A DNA stretch of 64,000 bases, from the NCBI RefSeq assembly GCF_965638725.1, contig NC_134950.1, forward strand, positions 26,316,932-26,380,931, written 5' to 3'. The notes under the pieces are model-generated. The model made no database searches, was not told the origin of the DNA, and saw only the letters and a program-made list of their open reading frames with translations. The stretch's first letter is position 1; each line of letters begins with the position of its first letter. Origin of the DNA: Aptenodytes patagonicus (Eukaryota > Chordata > Aves > Sphenisciformes > Spheniscidae). Positions 1-13,200 of the stretch are shown in pieces. A program made the translations under genes and the position numbers.

Positions 1-3000
1 GATGATATGTTTGAGGTACAAGTGGTATCTAGTGAAAGCTAAAGCTGCTGATAGAAAGATCAGATACATCACTACCTAACAACCCCCCTGTATCTATTTG
101 AATCAGTACAACTTCTCAAGAGATTGCATCTCAACACAGTAGTTAACTGCTTGCATGTCATCTTCTTCCATTCAGGAATGGGGGCGGGTGTAGAGAGAAC
201 ATTCCTGTATTTGAAATCCTTAACTTTCAACCGTTTTTTCTTCTTTTACACCTATACAAAATGCCAAAATCCTGCCATATTACATACAGAATATGCTTAA
301 TACTGCTTTATTGTAAAACATAACAATGCAAAAGAAAAAAAAAGAAAAAAGAAAGCCACTCTCTTCAAAATAATTTTTTAAATCCGTAAGTTATTTATCA
401 TCACTAGTAGGTTAAAAAAAAAAAGGCATTATTACGTCCAAGGCAGTAGCACTCTTACCTATTTATGTAACTTCAGAAAACCAAAGTAAACATATGAGTG
501 TATTTTTGACTATGTAGTACTAAAGTGTCAGGCTGAAAAACATGAAGTACTCTTCTGTTCAATAACACTTATGCACAATAATATTTATTTTCATAAAAGG
601 AGAATCTTTGTCCTACAACTCTCAGTCAAGCCACTTCTCATGCGAGCAGACTCATTTATTTCAACAGAACTACTCATGTGGCTTGAATTTGCAGGACTCT
701 ACTTGCTAACACAGTTGTCATCACATCTTACAGCTTATGACAATGCTAAAATAATCTTTAGTATGGTAAACATGTTCTACCACACCTATCTACAGAGTAG
801 CTTTTCACCCCCCCTCAACTGTAAAAACAAGTCCTCCGCTAAATCATAAAAAACAAGTTATTCTACAACAGCCAACTTCGCATTTGCTGCATAGGGAGAG
901 TGTTTTAAATACGCAGTTCTATTTCAAAAGCCTATGTTTGCACCTTATTTATTCTGTTTCGGAACAATCTCAATTAACACACTTCCATCAAATTACTCAG
1001 TTAATCCTTGAAAGTAGTAACATATGCATATATAAGCATCATCTATCATTAAAAAAAAAAATCACAAAAATTAAATGGAAAAGTAAGCTTGACTATTAAC
1101 AGAGCTTGGCATAAGTCACAAACATACCTTCAGAACTTGAAGCAGTACAGAACAAGGTTTAATTTCTTCATACAAAAATTAAGAAGTTAACTAAGTTTCT
1201 TATCTACCAACATCTAAGAAACTTAACCATCGTTAACGCTGGGGTTTCCTTATTTGACAACGCCTGCTAATAAATGGCCTTTAAGAACAAAAACTTGTAT
1301 GCCATTTGTTTGCTTGACCACCGCTTCTAACATTTTAGTTAACAGACACTTTTTCAGAAAATTTTATCTGCAAGTATTAAAAACCTCAATGCTCCCTCAT
1401 CTACATGCCATGCTTTGACCCTAAGCTTTCACTTTAACACCCTAGCCCTCTTTGGTGAAGACAAGTCACCAAAAATGCTGCAAGTGTAACAAAGCCAGTG
1501 TTTGTACCCTGCCTGCAGGCAGCACCCTGGCTTTATTGCCCACTCTTGGCAAGGTAAATGAGACATGCTAAGCTCTGTCATATCATGCCTCACCTGAAAC
1601 TGCAGTTCCGTCTCTCTCTACTGCGCTGACTCAGGAGAGATGAAACCTTCCCGCGTTCACTAACCACAACAGTGAAACCTAAAAGTCACAATGCTGTTTG
1701 AATATAACAAACATTTTACCGATAATAATTTTTGTAAAATAATGGGCTTCAGGATGTTACAGGTAAATCTTCCGTTCATCCAGGGACATATGTAATACTA
1801 AAGTTATGGACTGAGACTTAAAGGGAAACAGAATGCAGCTCTTGCTAAATAATGATTTCATCACTGCACCTAATGAAAACTTGCTTCTAGATGAAAAGAC
1901 ACTACTCCATTTCTTTTCAGATGATACGACAGAGGAAACTGATCCAGCTTCCCCAGCTCCAAATTTCTACTCACTGGTTTTCATTTAGCATTTAAGGGAC
2001 TTCCTCTGTGTGGGTTTCTGTGCAGGACAAAACTCATAGATACTCCAAAAGGCACGTGGCCAATTTGCATTCAGAAGCAAGAATTTGGGACTCAGGCTCA
2101 CAACGGTTCACTTTCACTGCCGTTTTCAACATAAGTAGCACAGCCCTAATCCAACTGGGAAAATGTTATTTAACAAACTGAGTTGATATACATGACATTT
2201 AACTACATAAGGGTTCTTATTTGTCACTTGATTAGTCAACAGTATTTAGATTATATAGTTTAACAGCAAAAACATTGCCTTCTGAGCTAAAGAACTGATT
2301 CCTTTCCGCAAGTTGATGAGTGCACAGAAAGCAGATCATCTGTAGCATCTCAGCACTGATTACACTGTCATCTTTAAGTACTTTCCTTATTTCAGAGAGC
2401 CATCCCTAAAATAATTCAATATACAAATCTTAGAACTTGAAAGCTGAGTATTTAAGTTCTCTTTATTTCAGGAGAGAAAAAGGAATTAGCAATCTCAGTT
2501 CTGAAACCGATTCCAGTGTTGTGGGTTTGATTTTAGACTCACTTTGCCTACTGTAGTAACCTCATCCGAACTTAAGCTGTTAGGCACATCACAGCCTCGG
2601 ACGTAGTGTTTGTCAAATAAGCATCAACCCCTACAGTAACTACTCAGCACACCTGACAGCCTGAGTTAGGACTTAATGATGCTTCTGGAACCACTCTCAT
2701 CAATTCAACCAAAATATAGGCAAAGGAATCTTCTTAATCTCTGGTTAAGGATATAACAGGTCATTTTGGTTATCAACAACTATTGCACTGACGCTTCATG
2801 TCAAAACTTGAGCTACAGCCATTTCTCTTAGCAGCGACGAAGTCGATGCCAAGACACGCTGCTCAGCAGACTCACTCATCGCTTTCTTGCCATGATGAGC
2901 AGTTTTGCCATTTATAAATATCGGTGTCTATGCACACAGTATTTCAAATGAGGCGAGAGGAAAAACATGTGGCTGTCTTTTCCTGAACCACTTTCAGACA

Positions 3001-3050
3001 ACAGCTTATGTGCAACATGTATCTTAAGCAGACCAGTCACGTTCCTCTCC
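1..3050. other. AT-rich stretch without a recognisable gene
   Basis: Both strands were read for coding exons and known repeats and none was recognised. The open frames here are short (under 100 codons), AT-rich, and resemble no family I know. If the CpG island on its right drives a minus-strand gene, this stretch would be the first intron of that gene; that is inference. Confidence 0.5.
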
Positions 3051-3085
3051 AAAATATGAGAATTTCACAGAAAAAATAGCACCTT

Positions 3086-3990
3086 ATGCTCGCAGCCGCA
3101 CCACTCGCGGTTCCGCTGCTTTTTTTTACCGCAGCATCAAGACTTTTCAGGCGACTCGCTCCGAGAACGACGAGGAGTTTAAAACGGCGAGCAAGGCGCT
3201 TCCCCGCGGCGGGCGAAGCCTCCGGGGGAGCGCGGCGGCGGACGGCTGCCCCGCGGGGCCCGCCGGGGAAGGAAGCGCCCTCCGCCCCGTCCCGTCCCGC
3301 CGCCCCACGGCGAGGGGCCGCCGCCGCCCGGGCCACGGCGCCAGTCACGAGTTGGGGAGTTTCAGGCGCTTATGTAACACCGCGGGGCCGATGTCGCTGC
3401 TGTTTTCTTCCCCCTCCTGAAAGCGAACTCGTTTCCGAGGCCCCGCAACTCCCTCAGCGCCCTGGGACAAGCCAGCGCCCGCCGCCGCCACCCCTTTCTT
3501 CCAGAGGTCCTTCCCGACCCGGCGCCTCCCTCCCGTCGGGAAGCGGCGCTGCCCCCGCGAACGGCCGACAGCGCCCCAGCCCCGCCGCGGGACAGCCCCG
3601 CACGGCGGCCGCCGGCGGAGTCCGGCACTGACTCCCGCCGGGGGAGATCCTTCCCCGCCAGGCAGCCCCCGGCTCCCAACATGGCCGCGGAAAAGCGGCC
3701 GGAGCCCCGGCGGGGAAGGGCTCCGCGAGGAAAGTTTCTCTCTCCCTCCCCGACCGGTCCCGGCGCCGAGCCCCCTCCACCCAGGACACGGCCGGGCCCG
3801 CGCCGCTCACCCGGCGCGCTCCACTCCAGCTGCCGCCCCAGCGCCTGGCTGCCGCCAGCCCCGCCGTTCTCTCCCCGCACCGCCGCGGTCATACACCCCG
3901 CCGTCGTAGGATGGGCTCCGGGACACCGCCCGCGCGGGGCGGGGCCGCCGCCATCTTGGGAGGAGCCAGGCGGCGGGAAGGGCTGAGGGG
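3086..3990 (-). promoter_or_regulatory. CpG island promoter, probably of a minus-strand gene (PLEKHF2 by synteny)
   Basis: A sharp switch from AT-rich DNA to GC- and CpG-dense DNA marks a CpG island. A GC box lies near 3935-3945. Positions 3944-3959 read on the minus strand contain CCAAGATGGCGGC, a good YY1-type initiator site, which suggests minus-strand transcription toward the left edge. In mammals the gene downstream of NDUFAF6 in the same orientation is PLEKHF2, which has a noncoding first exon and a single coding exon. No PLEKHF2 coding sequence is visible here, so the name is inferred from gene order only. A bidirectional or plus-strand promoter is not excluded. Confidence 0.6.
3811..3960 (-). 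other. Putative noncoding first exon in the CpG island
   Basis: Read on the minus strand, the segment begins at the YY1-type motif near 3959 and ends at 3811, directly before a good splice donor (GTGAGC, 3805-3810). It would be a 5' UTR exon of about 150 bases. It has an open frame, but the GC content makes open frames frequent and the translation resembles nothing known. Inference from promoter and splice signals only. Confidence 0.3.
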
Positions 3991-4239
3991 GCCCCGAGGA
4001 GCTGCCTTTCGTGGGGAGAGCATGGCGCTTCTCAACCCACGAGCGGCACGTCATGGAAGACGGATTCTCAGGGCACGAGAGTATTACCTCAGGTTTTTTT
4101 TGAAAAACCCCACATTTCCATTCTTTGTGCACCATCCCGGGTCCACGTTTTATGTGCACGGCTCCAGGCACGCTCTCCCAGAAGTAAGGATGGTCACGTT
4201 TTTCATTACCTATCTCTACATAAACCTTCTATAGCACAT

Positions 4240-7200
4240 GGAAGGGAGTTATTAACATGTTTTGGTTTGAAGCATTGCCGGTCAGCTTGGAGAAACTACG
4301 GCTGGTCTGCTAGTACGAGTCCCACCAAAAACAGCACCGGAGTCGTAAACACAAGGAGCCCCTTCCCTCCTCCATATTACCACTGATAGCATCTATGCAT
4401 CAAGCCATTCAGAGCAGTGTTTTCTAAATCTATCCTGCTGATCAGCAGCTAACCTGGTCCTTCCAAGATTTCCAGATGTTGATCGGTGCTACCAGAGTGG
4501 GAGGGTGGCTGGGGTGTTTTGGGGAGCTGTGGAGTGGGAGGGAAGGGGGCACAGCTCCCCTGATTTGGCAGTAGCACCATGCACTGCTACAGTGCCGCTC
4601 CAGTGCCCAAGTGCGCTCTGGAAAATAGCCCAAGGGTGGTTTTTTTTTAAGAAAGTTCCACTTACATGCAATACAGCAGGGTTTCATTTTCCAAATTTCA
4701 CATTATTGGGCAATGATGCGGCTGGCTTTTCTGGGTAAAAAAAAAGAGTAGTTAGGCAGTGGGGCTTTCCAGTGGTAATAATGAACCCACTGAAGTTTCT
4801 GAATGTCATCTGAATTTTTTATCCCAGCTCAGACGGGGACACGGATAGGCAAGAGCCACATCACTGAGCTGGGTCTCTCCCGCTGTGGGAGAGGGACACG
4901 GGGAAGGGAGCAGGACATGGAGGGCTGAGCACGCATGTCCTCCCCCCCTACAGCCCGGCAGCCCGGCTGGCTGCTTCTCCCCTCAAATCCACGTGGCGTT
5001 CAGCCCAAGCCGAATGCTGCCCTAAGGGTTTATCAAAGGACAGAAATGAAAGAATGGCACTCTTTCACTGTTGTGATAGATGTAGCTTCTGGATGTGGGG
5101 CACATTGAAAAGCTTCTGCATGGGGGTGTGACAAGTGACATGGACAGCTGTGAAAGACCACTAACATACGTTCAGATACGTTCCCAGCTCCGTGAGTGAA
5201 TTTCCTACAGAACCAAAGCAAGCAGGGCTGCTGAACCCACATCCCTTCTGCAAGTAACAGATCTGACCCCTTCCAGTGGACCCTGATGAAGAGCCAACGA
5301 ACGGTGCTAAGGAGAAAGCACCTGGTGAAGGAGAGCAAATCTCCCACGGAGACAAGAAACCCATGGCAAGCCACTTGGATTCTACGCAGAAAGCAAGCAA
5401 TAGCTAGAAAACCAAGCATGCATCAAAAACATTTTTAATTAATGCTTTTTCTTTCTCTAAACAATATTGTGGTAGTTTTTTAAGCCCTGATGTAGACCTA
5501 TATATGTCGCCTGTCAACAACAATTTTATTTTTTTAGAGCGTTTCTGCACAATATGAGTTTTCTTTTTCATTCTTATCACTTCCTCACTCCTTTTTGGGT
5601 TCTGTTCATTTTGTTGTAGACAAAAATAGAATAATAAAAAAACCCCAACAAATAAAAGCTCCATAATGCTCAAAAGAGACCACTCTCTCCTTAAAACTCA
5701 ACAGCAGCCGTAAGTGGTGTTTGACGTCCGTTTAACTTTGCGCCCTGTCCCCAACTGTGACCACTAGTGGAGGCTTAAGAAAAACAAGTACAAATAGAGC
5801 AATTATGTATTTATCTCATTAACTGAGCTTCTAATAAGTCGTCTTTTTGGGGGGGAGGGAGAAAAGTGGGCTTCACGTGATAGAGGTTGCAATTAATATG
5901 TTCCTTAATAGACACCAGCTGATAACGAATCCCTAAGTTTATTTAATTCCTTTTTTTACCTTCATAACACATCAATTTATTTATTCTTTGAAAATTTATT
6001 AAATGATTGAATTATTTCAAAATAAATTAAAATATATATTATCTATAAATATATGTTACTAAAATTTTGCCACCATCTATTTCTATTCACTCTATAGGAT
6101 TCAGCACACCCAAGAGTACAGTTTGTATTTGGCAAATTATTACACCTGCTTGCTAACCTTTGAGCAGTTAGTTCTTGGCAAACCCACCACAGCCAACTAA
6201 CCAGCCGACTAGAGCCAAAGATGAACCACAGAAACTTACTGCTAATCATTTCTGAACACCTTGGTTCTCTAAGCAGGACTCAGGTCAACGAGTGTTTTAC
6301 CTTCAGTTGGGTCAACGTGGCATTAGAATTTTACTCTCGGCATAGGAAAAAAAAATTGTTAGTAGCAAACAGATGACAGTTGCAATAGAAATAGTCGAAT
6401 GAGAAATAAAGATTCTCACACCATTTTTATGGAATTGCATTTAACACTCGTAAAATTGATATATTATGGTTCTTATTTTCCATGTAACATTAATGAGAAG
6501 AGGCAGTCAAAAGAACATAATTCGATAATTGGCTTTAAGCATTCCCTTTTAAAATAAAAACATGTAAATGTATGGGCATTTTTTTTTTGCTGTGAAAAAG
6601 CACAACACTTGTCTATCTCATTTATTATAAACAACATGTCCAGTAAAACAGGACCATCTGTAATTTTGTATCATTTTAAAACATTTTGTCAAGCTTATGT
6701 TAGTAACATGAATTTCTGGCTGTTAGATATCTTCCAAAAAAATATGTTGCAAAGGTTTTGAGAGTTGCATTAAAATTACATATACTGTTGCATAATGAAG
6801 AGCTTGCACTGATGTATTATGATGAGAGCCAGTATCTGTAAACGTACAATAGAAACTAAGCGTGGGGACTCAAATTCAAGACCGCAGATCAATTCCCAAC
6901 CTCTCTGGGTTAAAATTGCTTAAGTGTGTTCTGTAAATTTAGCCCCAAGCTGTGAACTTGAATTCAGACGGGCATCTGTAGTTTTTGTCTCAGTTTTTGG
7001 TTGAGCGCTGTCCATGTACAACCATTACCAGCGTTTAACATTTTATCCTACCTTAAAAGCTAAATTGCAATTTGATAGATTGTTTTTGAAGTGAGATCAA
7101 GATAGACTGCAATGCAGTGCTTTTTCTTTCCGACCCTCTGCTGTATGTACCATACAGATGAGACTCTGCAAGAACCATTTAACACCGTATCTTAACAAAT

Positions 7201-10200
7201 AACAGAGCCAGAAAGGCTCAAGCCAAGCTCATTTTCTGATGGATTGCTTCTCTGACACTGTCAGAAAGGGATCGCTGGTTCTGACACAGTAAGGATTTCT
7301 GCTCACCATCTGTATATTCAAAATCTCTTTGGAACTTGAGGGCAATTTCCGACTGGCCAAGGGAAAACTAACAAAATCCATCATCTGTGATCTGAGTTTT
7401 TGTATGATGAGAATTCATCATAACCAGGAGGGCTGCACTCATTGTTTGCCTAAGGTATGAAAGAATTTGGCAAAGAAGTAGCCACAACAGGCAAGGCTTG
7501 TCCCTAAAAATATTTATAATAGAAATTCATACAAACATAGAACAACCTTTCATTCATTTGGTGTTCATCCCATTTTCATTGCAGAAGCTCAGTTCTCTTC
7601 CAAATAGCATTCTTTTTCCTCAGTTTCCACAGCCAAACTGCTAGCCAACAGCTTGAGAAGAAAGGGCTCAGAAGCTGAACCAGAAATACCTCTTTGTTTC
7701 CGAGGGATCAATGTGTCTTGTTCCATCCCTGCAAATATTTGTGTCATTTTTAACTTTAGCTTTCATTAAATAATCCATAATGCTGAATTCTAAACTTGCA
7801 CTGTTGAAAGCGAAAGATGATTCTCTACTCCTTATTAGAAATTAACCTGATAAGATAGATTTAAGGGGGAAACTTCAATAGCTCCTAAGTTTTATACTTT
7901 TTGTCTTTCCAAGTGCCATAAAGGCATAGCATTTTTGCAGTTCGAGGTGTATTACCTTACTAAAAGTTTAGAGTATAGGATATGTTAAGTACACAAATCA
8001 TATTAATCTGGCTTTGTGAGGCGTTCTACAAAACACCAAAGGAGTTCAGTCCCATGCGTTTGTCTCCGAATAAACCATTTGCCGAAACCTGGAATTCCAT
8101 CCTTAAACTGTCCTGGTCAGAGCTATGGTTTAAGAGGATGAACTCCTGTGTTCAGCTGGGGGAGAAACGAGCAATAGCTCAATTAAGAAAATGTGGATGG
8201 ACAGATCTTTAGGCTGCTTTTACATCTCCTGACGCTAGAAGATGACAAATAGATGTTATGCTGTACTTGAATCTCTGGGGATTTTTAAGCAATGGTAACT
8301 GTGGCTGACTGTGGGCTGGCAGGGAAGGAGTTTCAGACCTCCATCCCTCCAGGAACCGTTTGCAATGAAGCTTCCCAACAGACTGAGGCCTAAATCCACA
8401 TCTTAAAGGCACATAAATGCCTAGTTCCCAGCCTCAGAAGCAGACACCAGAGCTTAGTGCTCTCCTCTCGGAGGTGACAAATACAACCACTAGGCCTGTA
8501 TGGTCACGGCCCCTCTCACCTCTTTCCAAATGCACTGTGAATCCTGTGCTGCATCGTGGAGTAACTCCAGTGGAAAAAGCTGAGTCACACAGAGCAGCCT
8601 ATTTACATCTCCGGTAGCTTCAGGTTAGCTATCTCCTGGTGGATAAGGCACCCTCCTGCACGATGAGGCCTTGAAAGTGCTACAAGCTAGAGGTAAGCTG
8701 GTTGGGTCTCCGTTCCTGGGATGCCCGTGAAGGAGCACAGCCACGGCTGTATTCTGTGAAAGCCCAGCCATGCTGTTACATCCTCAGCTTGCCGAGGGGC
8801 TCAAGAGGCCTTGGTAGAAGAACAGCGTATATCCAGAGCCTGTATGACATGGTAATGAGAGAAACATCAAACTACCCGTACTGGGACAGCTCTGAGCCTG
8901 CCCAGAGACACAGCTCCAAGCACCTCAAGAACTTGAAAGACAGGGGTCTGTGAAGATTAGTGGCAGCTGTTGGGCAGTGGAGTTACTTGCATTGTGATTT
9001 TAGATTTATGGGGTGAATTCCTCCTCTGCCTTACATTAGTTGTTTATGTCCTTCACTTACACTACACAAAAAGCAGTATTTGCAGGCAGAGAGATTACAT
9101 GCAACTTCTGCAGCTACAGTTCATACCTCTCATTTCCAAATACTGCATCCGTTATGAAGCCCCTTACACGTCACCATTGGCTCAGCCCTCCTATGGAGTT
9201 TGGGTTTTTTTGGGGAGGGGTGTTGTGTTGTTTGGTTTGGGGTTTTTTTTTTAGTTCGAGTGAAAATATCTGGGGGAGTCTGACTGAATCTGGGAATCTC
9301 TAGATTTGTATGGAGTGAAAACAGCAGCCAACCTTTGCTTGGGCTTTTTTGGTTAGAACAGAGACCAGACTTCTAAACCAGAATGCCATATGCAAAGACT
9401 TTGTTGAAGGAACATGGTCTTTCTGACACCAAAGAAGCCCAAGAGTTATATCTTAACTATTTTTCCTTCCCCTTCATTTAATTTTATGCTTATTTAAGCA
9501 TGGAAATCTAAATAGGCATGGATGCCCTAGACCACAATGTTTTGCTCTGCCTGAGGTAACTAAAGAAAGTGTGAAATTACAGAATCTAAGCTTTCACGCT
9601 TCAGCCGTAACTGATTATATGCAGTAATATGTCAAGGAACAGCATCTAGATACACTCTGGCAAAACTAGACACGCGCTCTGAATTTTTAAGCATTTGGGG
9701 TTTGGGGTTTTTTTTAAACTACAGACTGAGATAAGTCTGAACAATCTCCCCACCCTAGCCCCAACATTTTGGCTTTGATTCTCCAGAGCACTGTGATTCT
9801 GATGTAGAAAACCATACGAGATGGATTGGTATACAAAATTTCCCCTCCCTATTACAGCCCCTCTCCCGTTGGCACAGATTAAAGACTGAGGAGTAGTAGT
9901 AGGCAGCAAACATGATGACAGTCACTATATGACTGAGAGTCACCTGTGGATGTATTGCCATCCTTGCTCCACTGACAACCCAATGTGATTTAAAACATCC
10001 TTTATGTTGCTTTAAAATAATCCTGAAGAGTAGCTGTAAATCCTGAAAAACTGAAAGCAAGAATTATTTTGAGTCCTTTCTGCCATCTTCCTAAACTATA
10101 ATAAATTATAAATTCCAAATCTCTGACAATAAAAAAAGAAATCCTGTTATTTAATGCATAACATTTCATCCATAAAATGGGTAACTGGATGCTACGGCTA

Positions 10201-13200
10201 TAGTTGATTCTGCTAATAGATGGACTGATACTTTAATTACTTCCCAAGGTCCCTTTTGGCCCTATCTTTATGCTGCTATACTGAATATCTGAGTGAAATC
10301 ATCAAGACATTTGCATAACAGATCTGTGTGCCCAACTGACCTGATTTGTTCCTGCTAAGATACTGCCCATAAGGAAAAGCAAACAGAAGACACGCATTTG
10401 TGGCTATTTAGGAAAAGGAGATCTTTCAACCTATTGGAGCAAGTTGTCAGTGAATATGAAGGTGAAGTGGGCACACCGATTTATTAGGTGCTTAAAGAAA
10501 AAATGTTCAGGCTGATGAACCACAACTGAGCTAATTTAATGGAAGGACAAATCAATTAGAGCTGAACTAACAAAAATACCCTGTCTTGTCACAGACTGCC
10601 TACCTGCAACTTGAAATAAGCTCCAGATTTTGTGCATTATGTACAACAGAAAAAAAAAAAAAAGGATTTCTGTTCTTGGGCAAATTCCAACCTTCTAGAT
10701 AGTGACTGGTAGGTAGAGCTTTAATTTTTTTTTTATTATTCCTTTGGAGTCTTCAGATTAATAAAATACAGTTTGAACAGCCTGAGTAAGAAGGGAATAT
10801 GGTCAGTGTAAGATGCACAGGGCAAAATAATCCTCAGCTCCAGACAGCAGTGCATGGGTAGCTGCTCCTAGACCTTACAGCAGGTTATACAGGAGTAGCT
10901 ACCATGTACAAGTTGCCTTCCACAGATGACTTGCCAAAAAACCCTCCACCATTTACTACTGCACAATTAAAGGTTTCAGAAATCCCCCCTCTAGTATGAA
11001 GAAAACCAGCATCCTCCTTTAAAGATCCCCAGCTTTTTTATCCACAAAACAGACATGCACATCTATCCTGCCTTTCTGACCGTGCACATACAGAGAGGCC
11101 CATCCTAGAACAGGGAATGTGAAATATCCATAGATTAACCCATTCCATATATAACTTGCCGCTATTGGAGCAGGATGCTAAACACCATTTGCTTCAGCTG
11201 AGAACATAAATCAGTGAATGATTATCTGTGAATGGTTGCCTGTTTATAAAGGCAAATACCAATCAGTGTATAGCCTGAAGCATAAAGGATTGCTTGTATA
11301 TTTTGTCCTGTTTTATGTATCTGTGGATGTTATTTATGACAATTTTTTACTGGATCGACGTCAATGGATTCAAAGTATTTGAGGGTCAGCAACATTTAAA
11401 AAAAAAAGTCTGTAGACTTAGAGCAAGATTCATAAAAGCTGAAAAAAAAAGATGTTTTGAGACGGAAGGACAAGTAGAGTTTTGAGAACGCACAACTGCC
11501 ATCAGCCAACACAATGGAAAACAGGTTCTGAGAACATTCAGCATAACACTGTATCCCCCTTCTAAATCCCTTCATAACTAAACAATTGCAGTTCAGGTTA
11601 ACCTGGCATCAGAGCAGTAAGAAAAAAAAAATCCTTTCTATTTTGGCAGGCTGCTTATAATCATCTAAATGGCTCCTTTTGTATCTTCCTTTGAAAAACA
11701 CCAAGTCGAATGTAAAAGAAGAAGAGTACATGGCACTCCCCTTTTGCAGTACAGCAGTTCCTATGTTTATGGCTGGAAAGCATTTTCTGGTACTGTTGAA
11801 CGTTGTAACACTAGACAGGACCAAAATAAGATGCAGCTATTCAGATGCTAAGTTGTGAGGGAAGCAGGGACAATCTGGAGGATGTATTTCTCAAAAGCGA
11901 TGATTGAGGGTTTTGCATTTTTTCTTGAAAATTAATCTTTTCTTTGGTTTGCTTTTATTAAGACTGTTAGATGGCTAAATGGGAAACCAATTAAAGCAAG
12001 ATCACTGGGCAAGTGATGTCTGATGTGTTTCAATTTGGTCAGCACTTTTGACCCCATAGCTGTTACCTACCATGGACAAAATACAATCTGTTACAGGAGT
12101 AATACAATCCTGATGTTTTGCTATATCTTAAACCTGCAAGTCTAAGTGGAAAGAGACTCTGGAACAGACTCCAGCAAACTGCTCTGAAGAGAAAGATGGA
12201 GCTATAATTCTATGCTTAACCAAAAGAAAGCAAGACCATAAAGATACACAGAACATGTAAGGTCACTGAGGAGGATACCTGCTAGACTACCGCTTTACGT
12301 GGACCAGGCTAACTAGACATGATGTAACTAGGCATGGGAATTATTTTCCCAAGTGTAATTAGCAGGTAGCAACAGATTTGCTAGTTTTGCTAGCTGCTTT
12401 TCTGATAAAAATGGTTAGCACGAATGAGAGAAATATTTTGTCAGATTAAAAAAAAAAGGCAGAAATAGGACGAATTTTGGTAGGATGTGGAATTATTAAT
12501 TATCAGAACTGATGAACGGAATTTCTTATATGGCACCAATCGCTATCGAGAAATAAAAGGAGATAATACTAATGAAAGCAGGCAAATTGAGACTACCTTG
12601 TTTGACAGGTATTTAATGCCTCCATTCACAACACTGTCCCTAAGGGCAGAATCAGGCATGACCATCCAAGAGAGCTGTTCCCTGAAGGATACAAAGGAGA
12701 CATAAGATTGCTTATTCAAGCAACCTCCTGTCATTTGCAATTCAAAGTGCTGCTTTACTTTCCCAGGTCACTCAAAACTCTCTCGTGACTGAAGTCATAA
12801 CTGGAATTTAGTTATTCCACATCCTGTTTACTAATTCACTGATAAGTCCCTCTCACCATGCTAACCATTCACTGCATCACATGGCTTCTTTTCTACACTA
12901 GAACAAATCAGCCCTTCCATTGATACCTTTGTAAGCACGTTGTCAAGATTTGTTCCACTTCAACACCAAAGCAAAGCACTGGCCTTGTGGCCTGGAAGCA
13001 AGATATCACTGTAGCAACTCGATGTACTGGTGATACTGCATGGTTTTTCTTCTCTTCCTCCTTACTGTACTGCACTCTTGCCAAAAGTTAACTTTACAGG
13101 AGAGTGATTCCTTTTGAGAGGACAGACAGGGCTGCCTCTATTGTCCTGACTCAGCACACTCAGAACAAAATGAGGACCAACTGCAGAAAGAGACATTTGT

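Noticed and set aside
3086-3631. Plus-strand ORF of 181 codons in the CpG island
   Set aside because: Same cause: low-complexity Ala/Pro/Arg translation without any recognised motif, overlapping ORFs on the other strand.
3362-4171. Minus-strand ORF of 269 codons in the CpG island
   Set aside because: GC-rich DNA has few stop codons. The translation is Gly, Ala, Arg and Pro rich and resembles no protein; a donor site lies inside it. Better explained as promoter plus noncoding exon.
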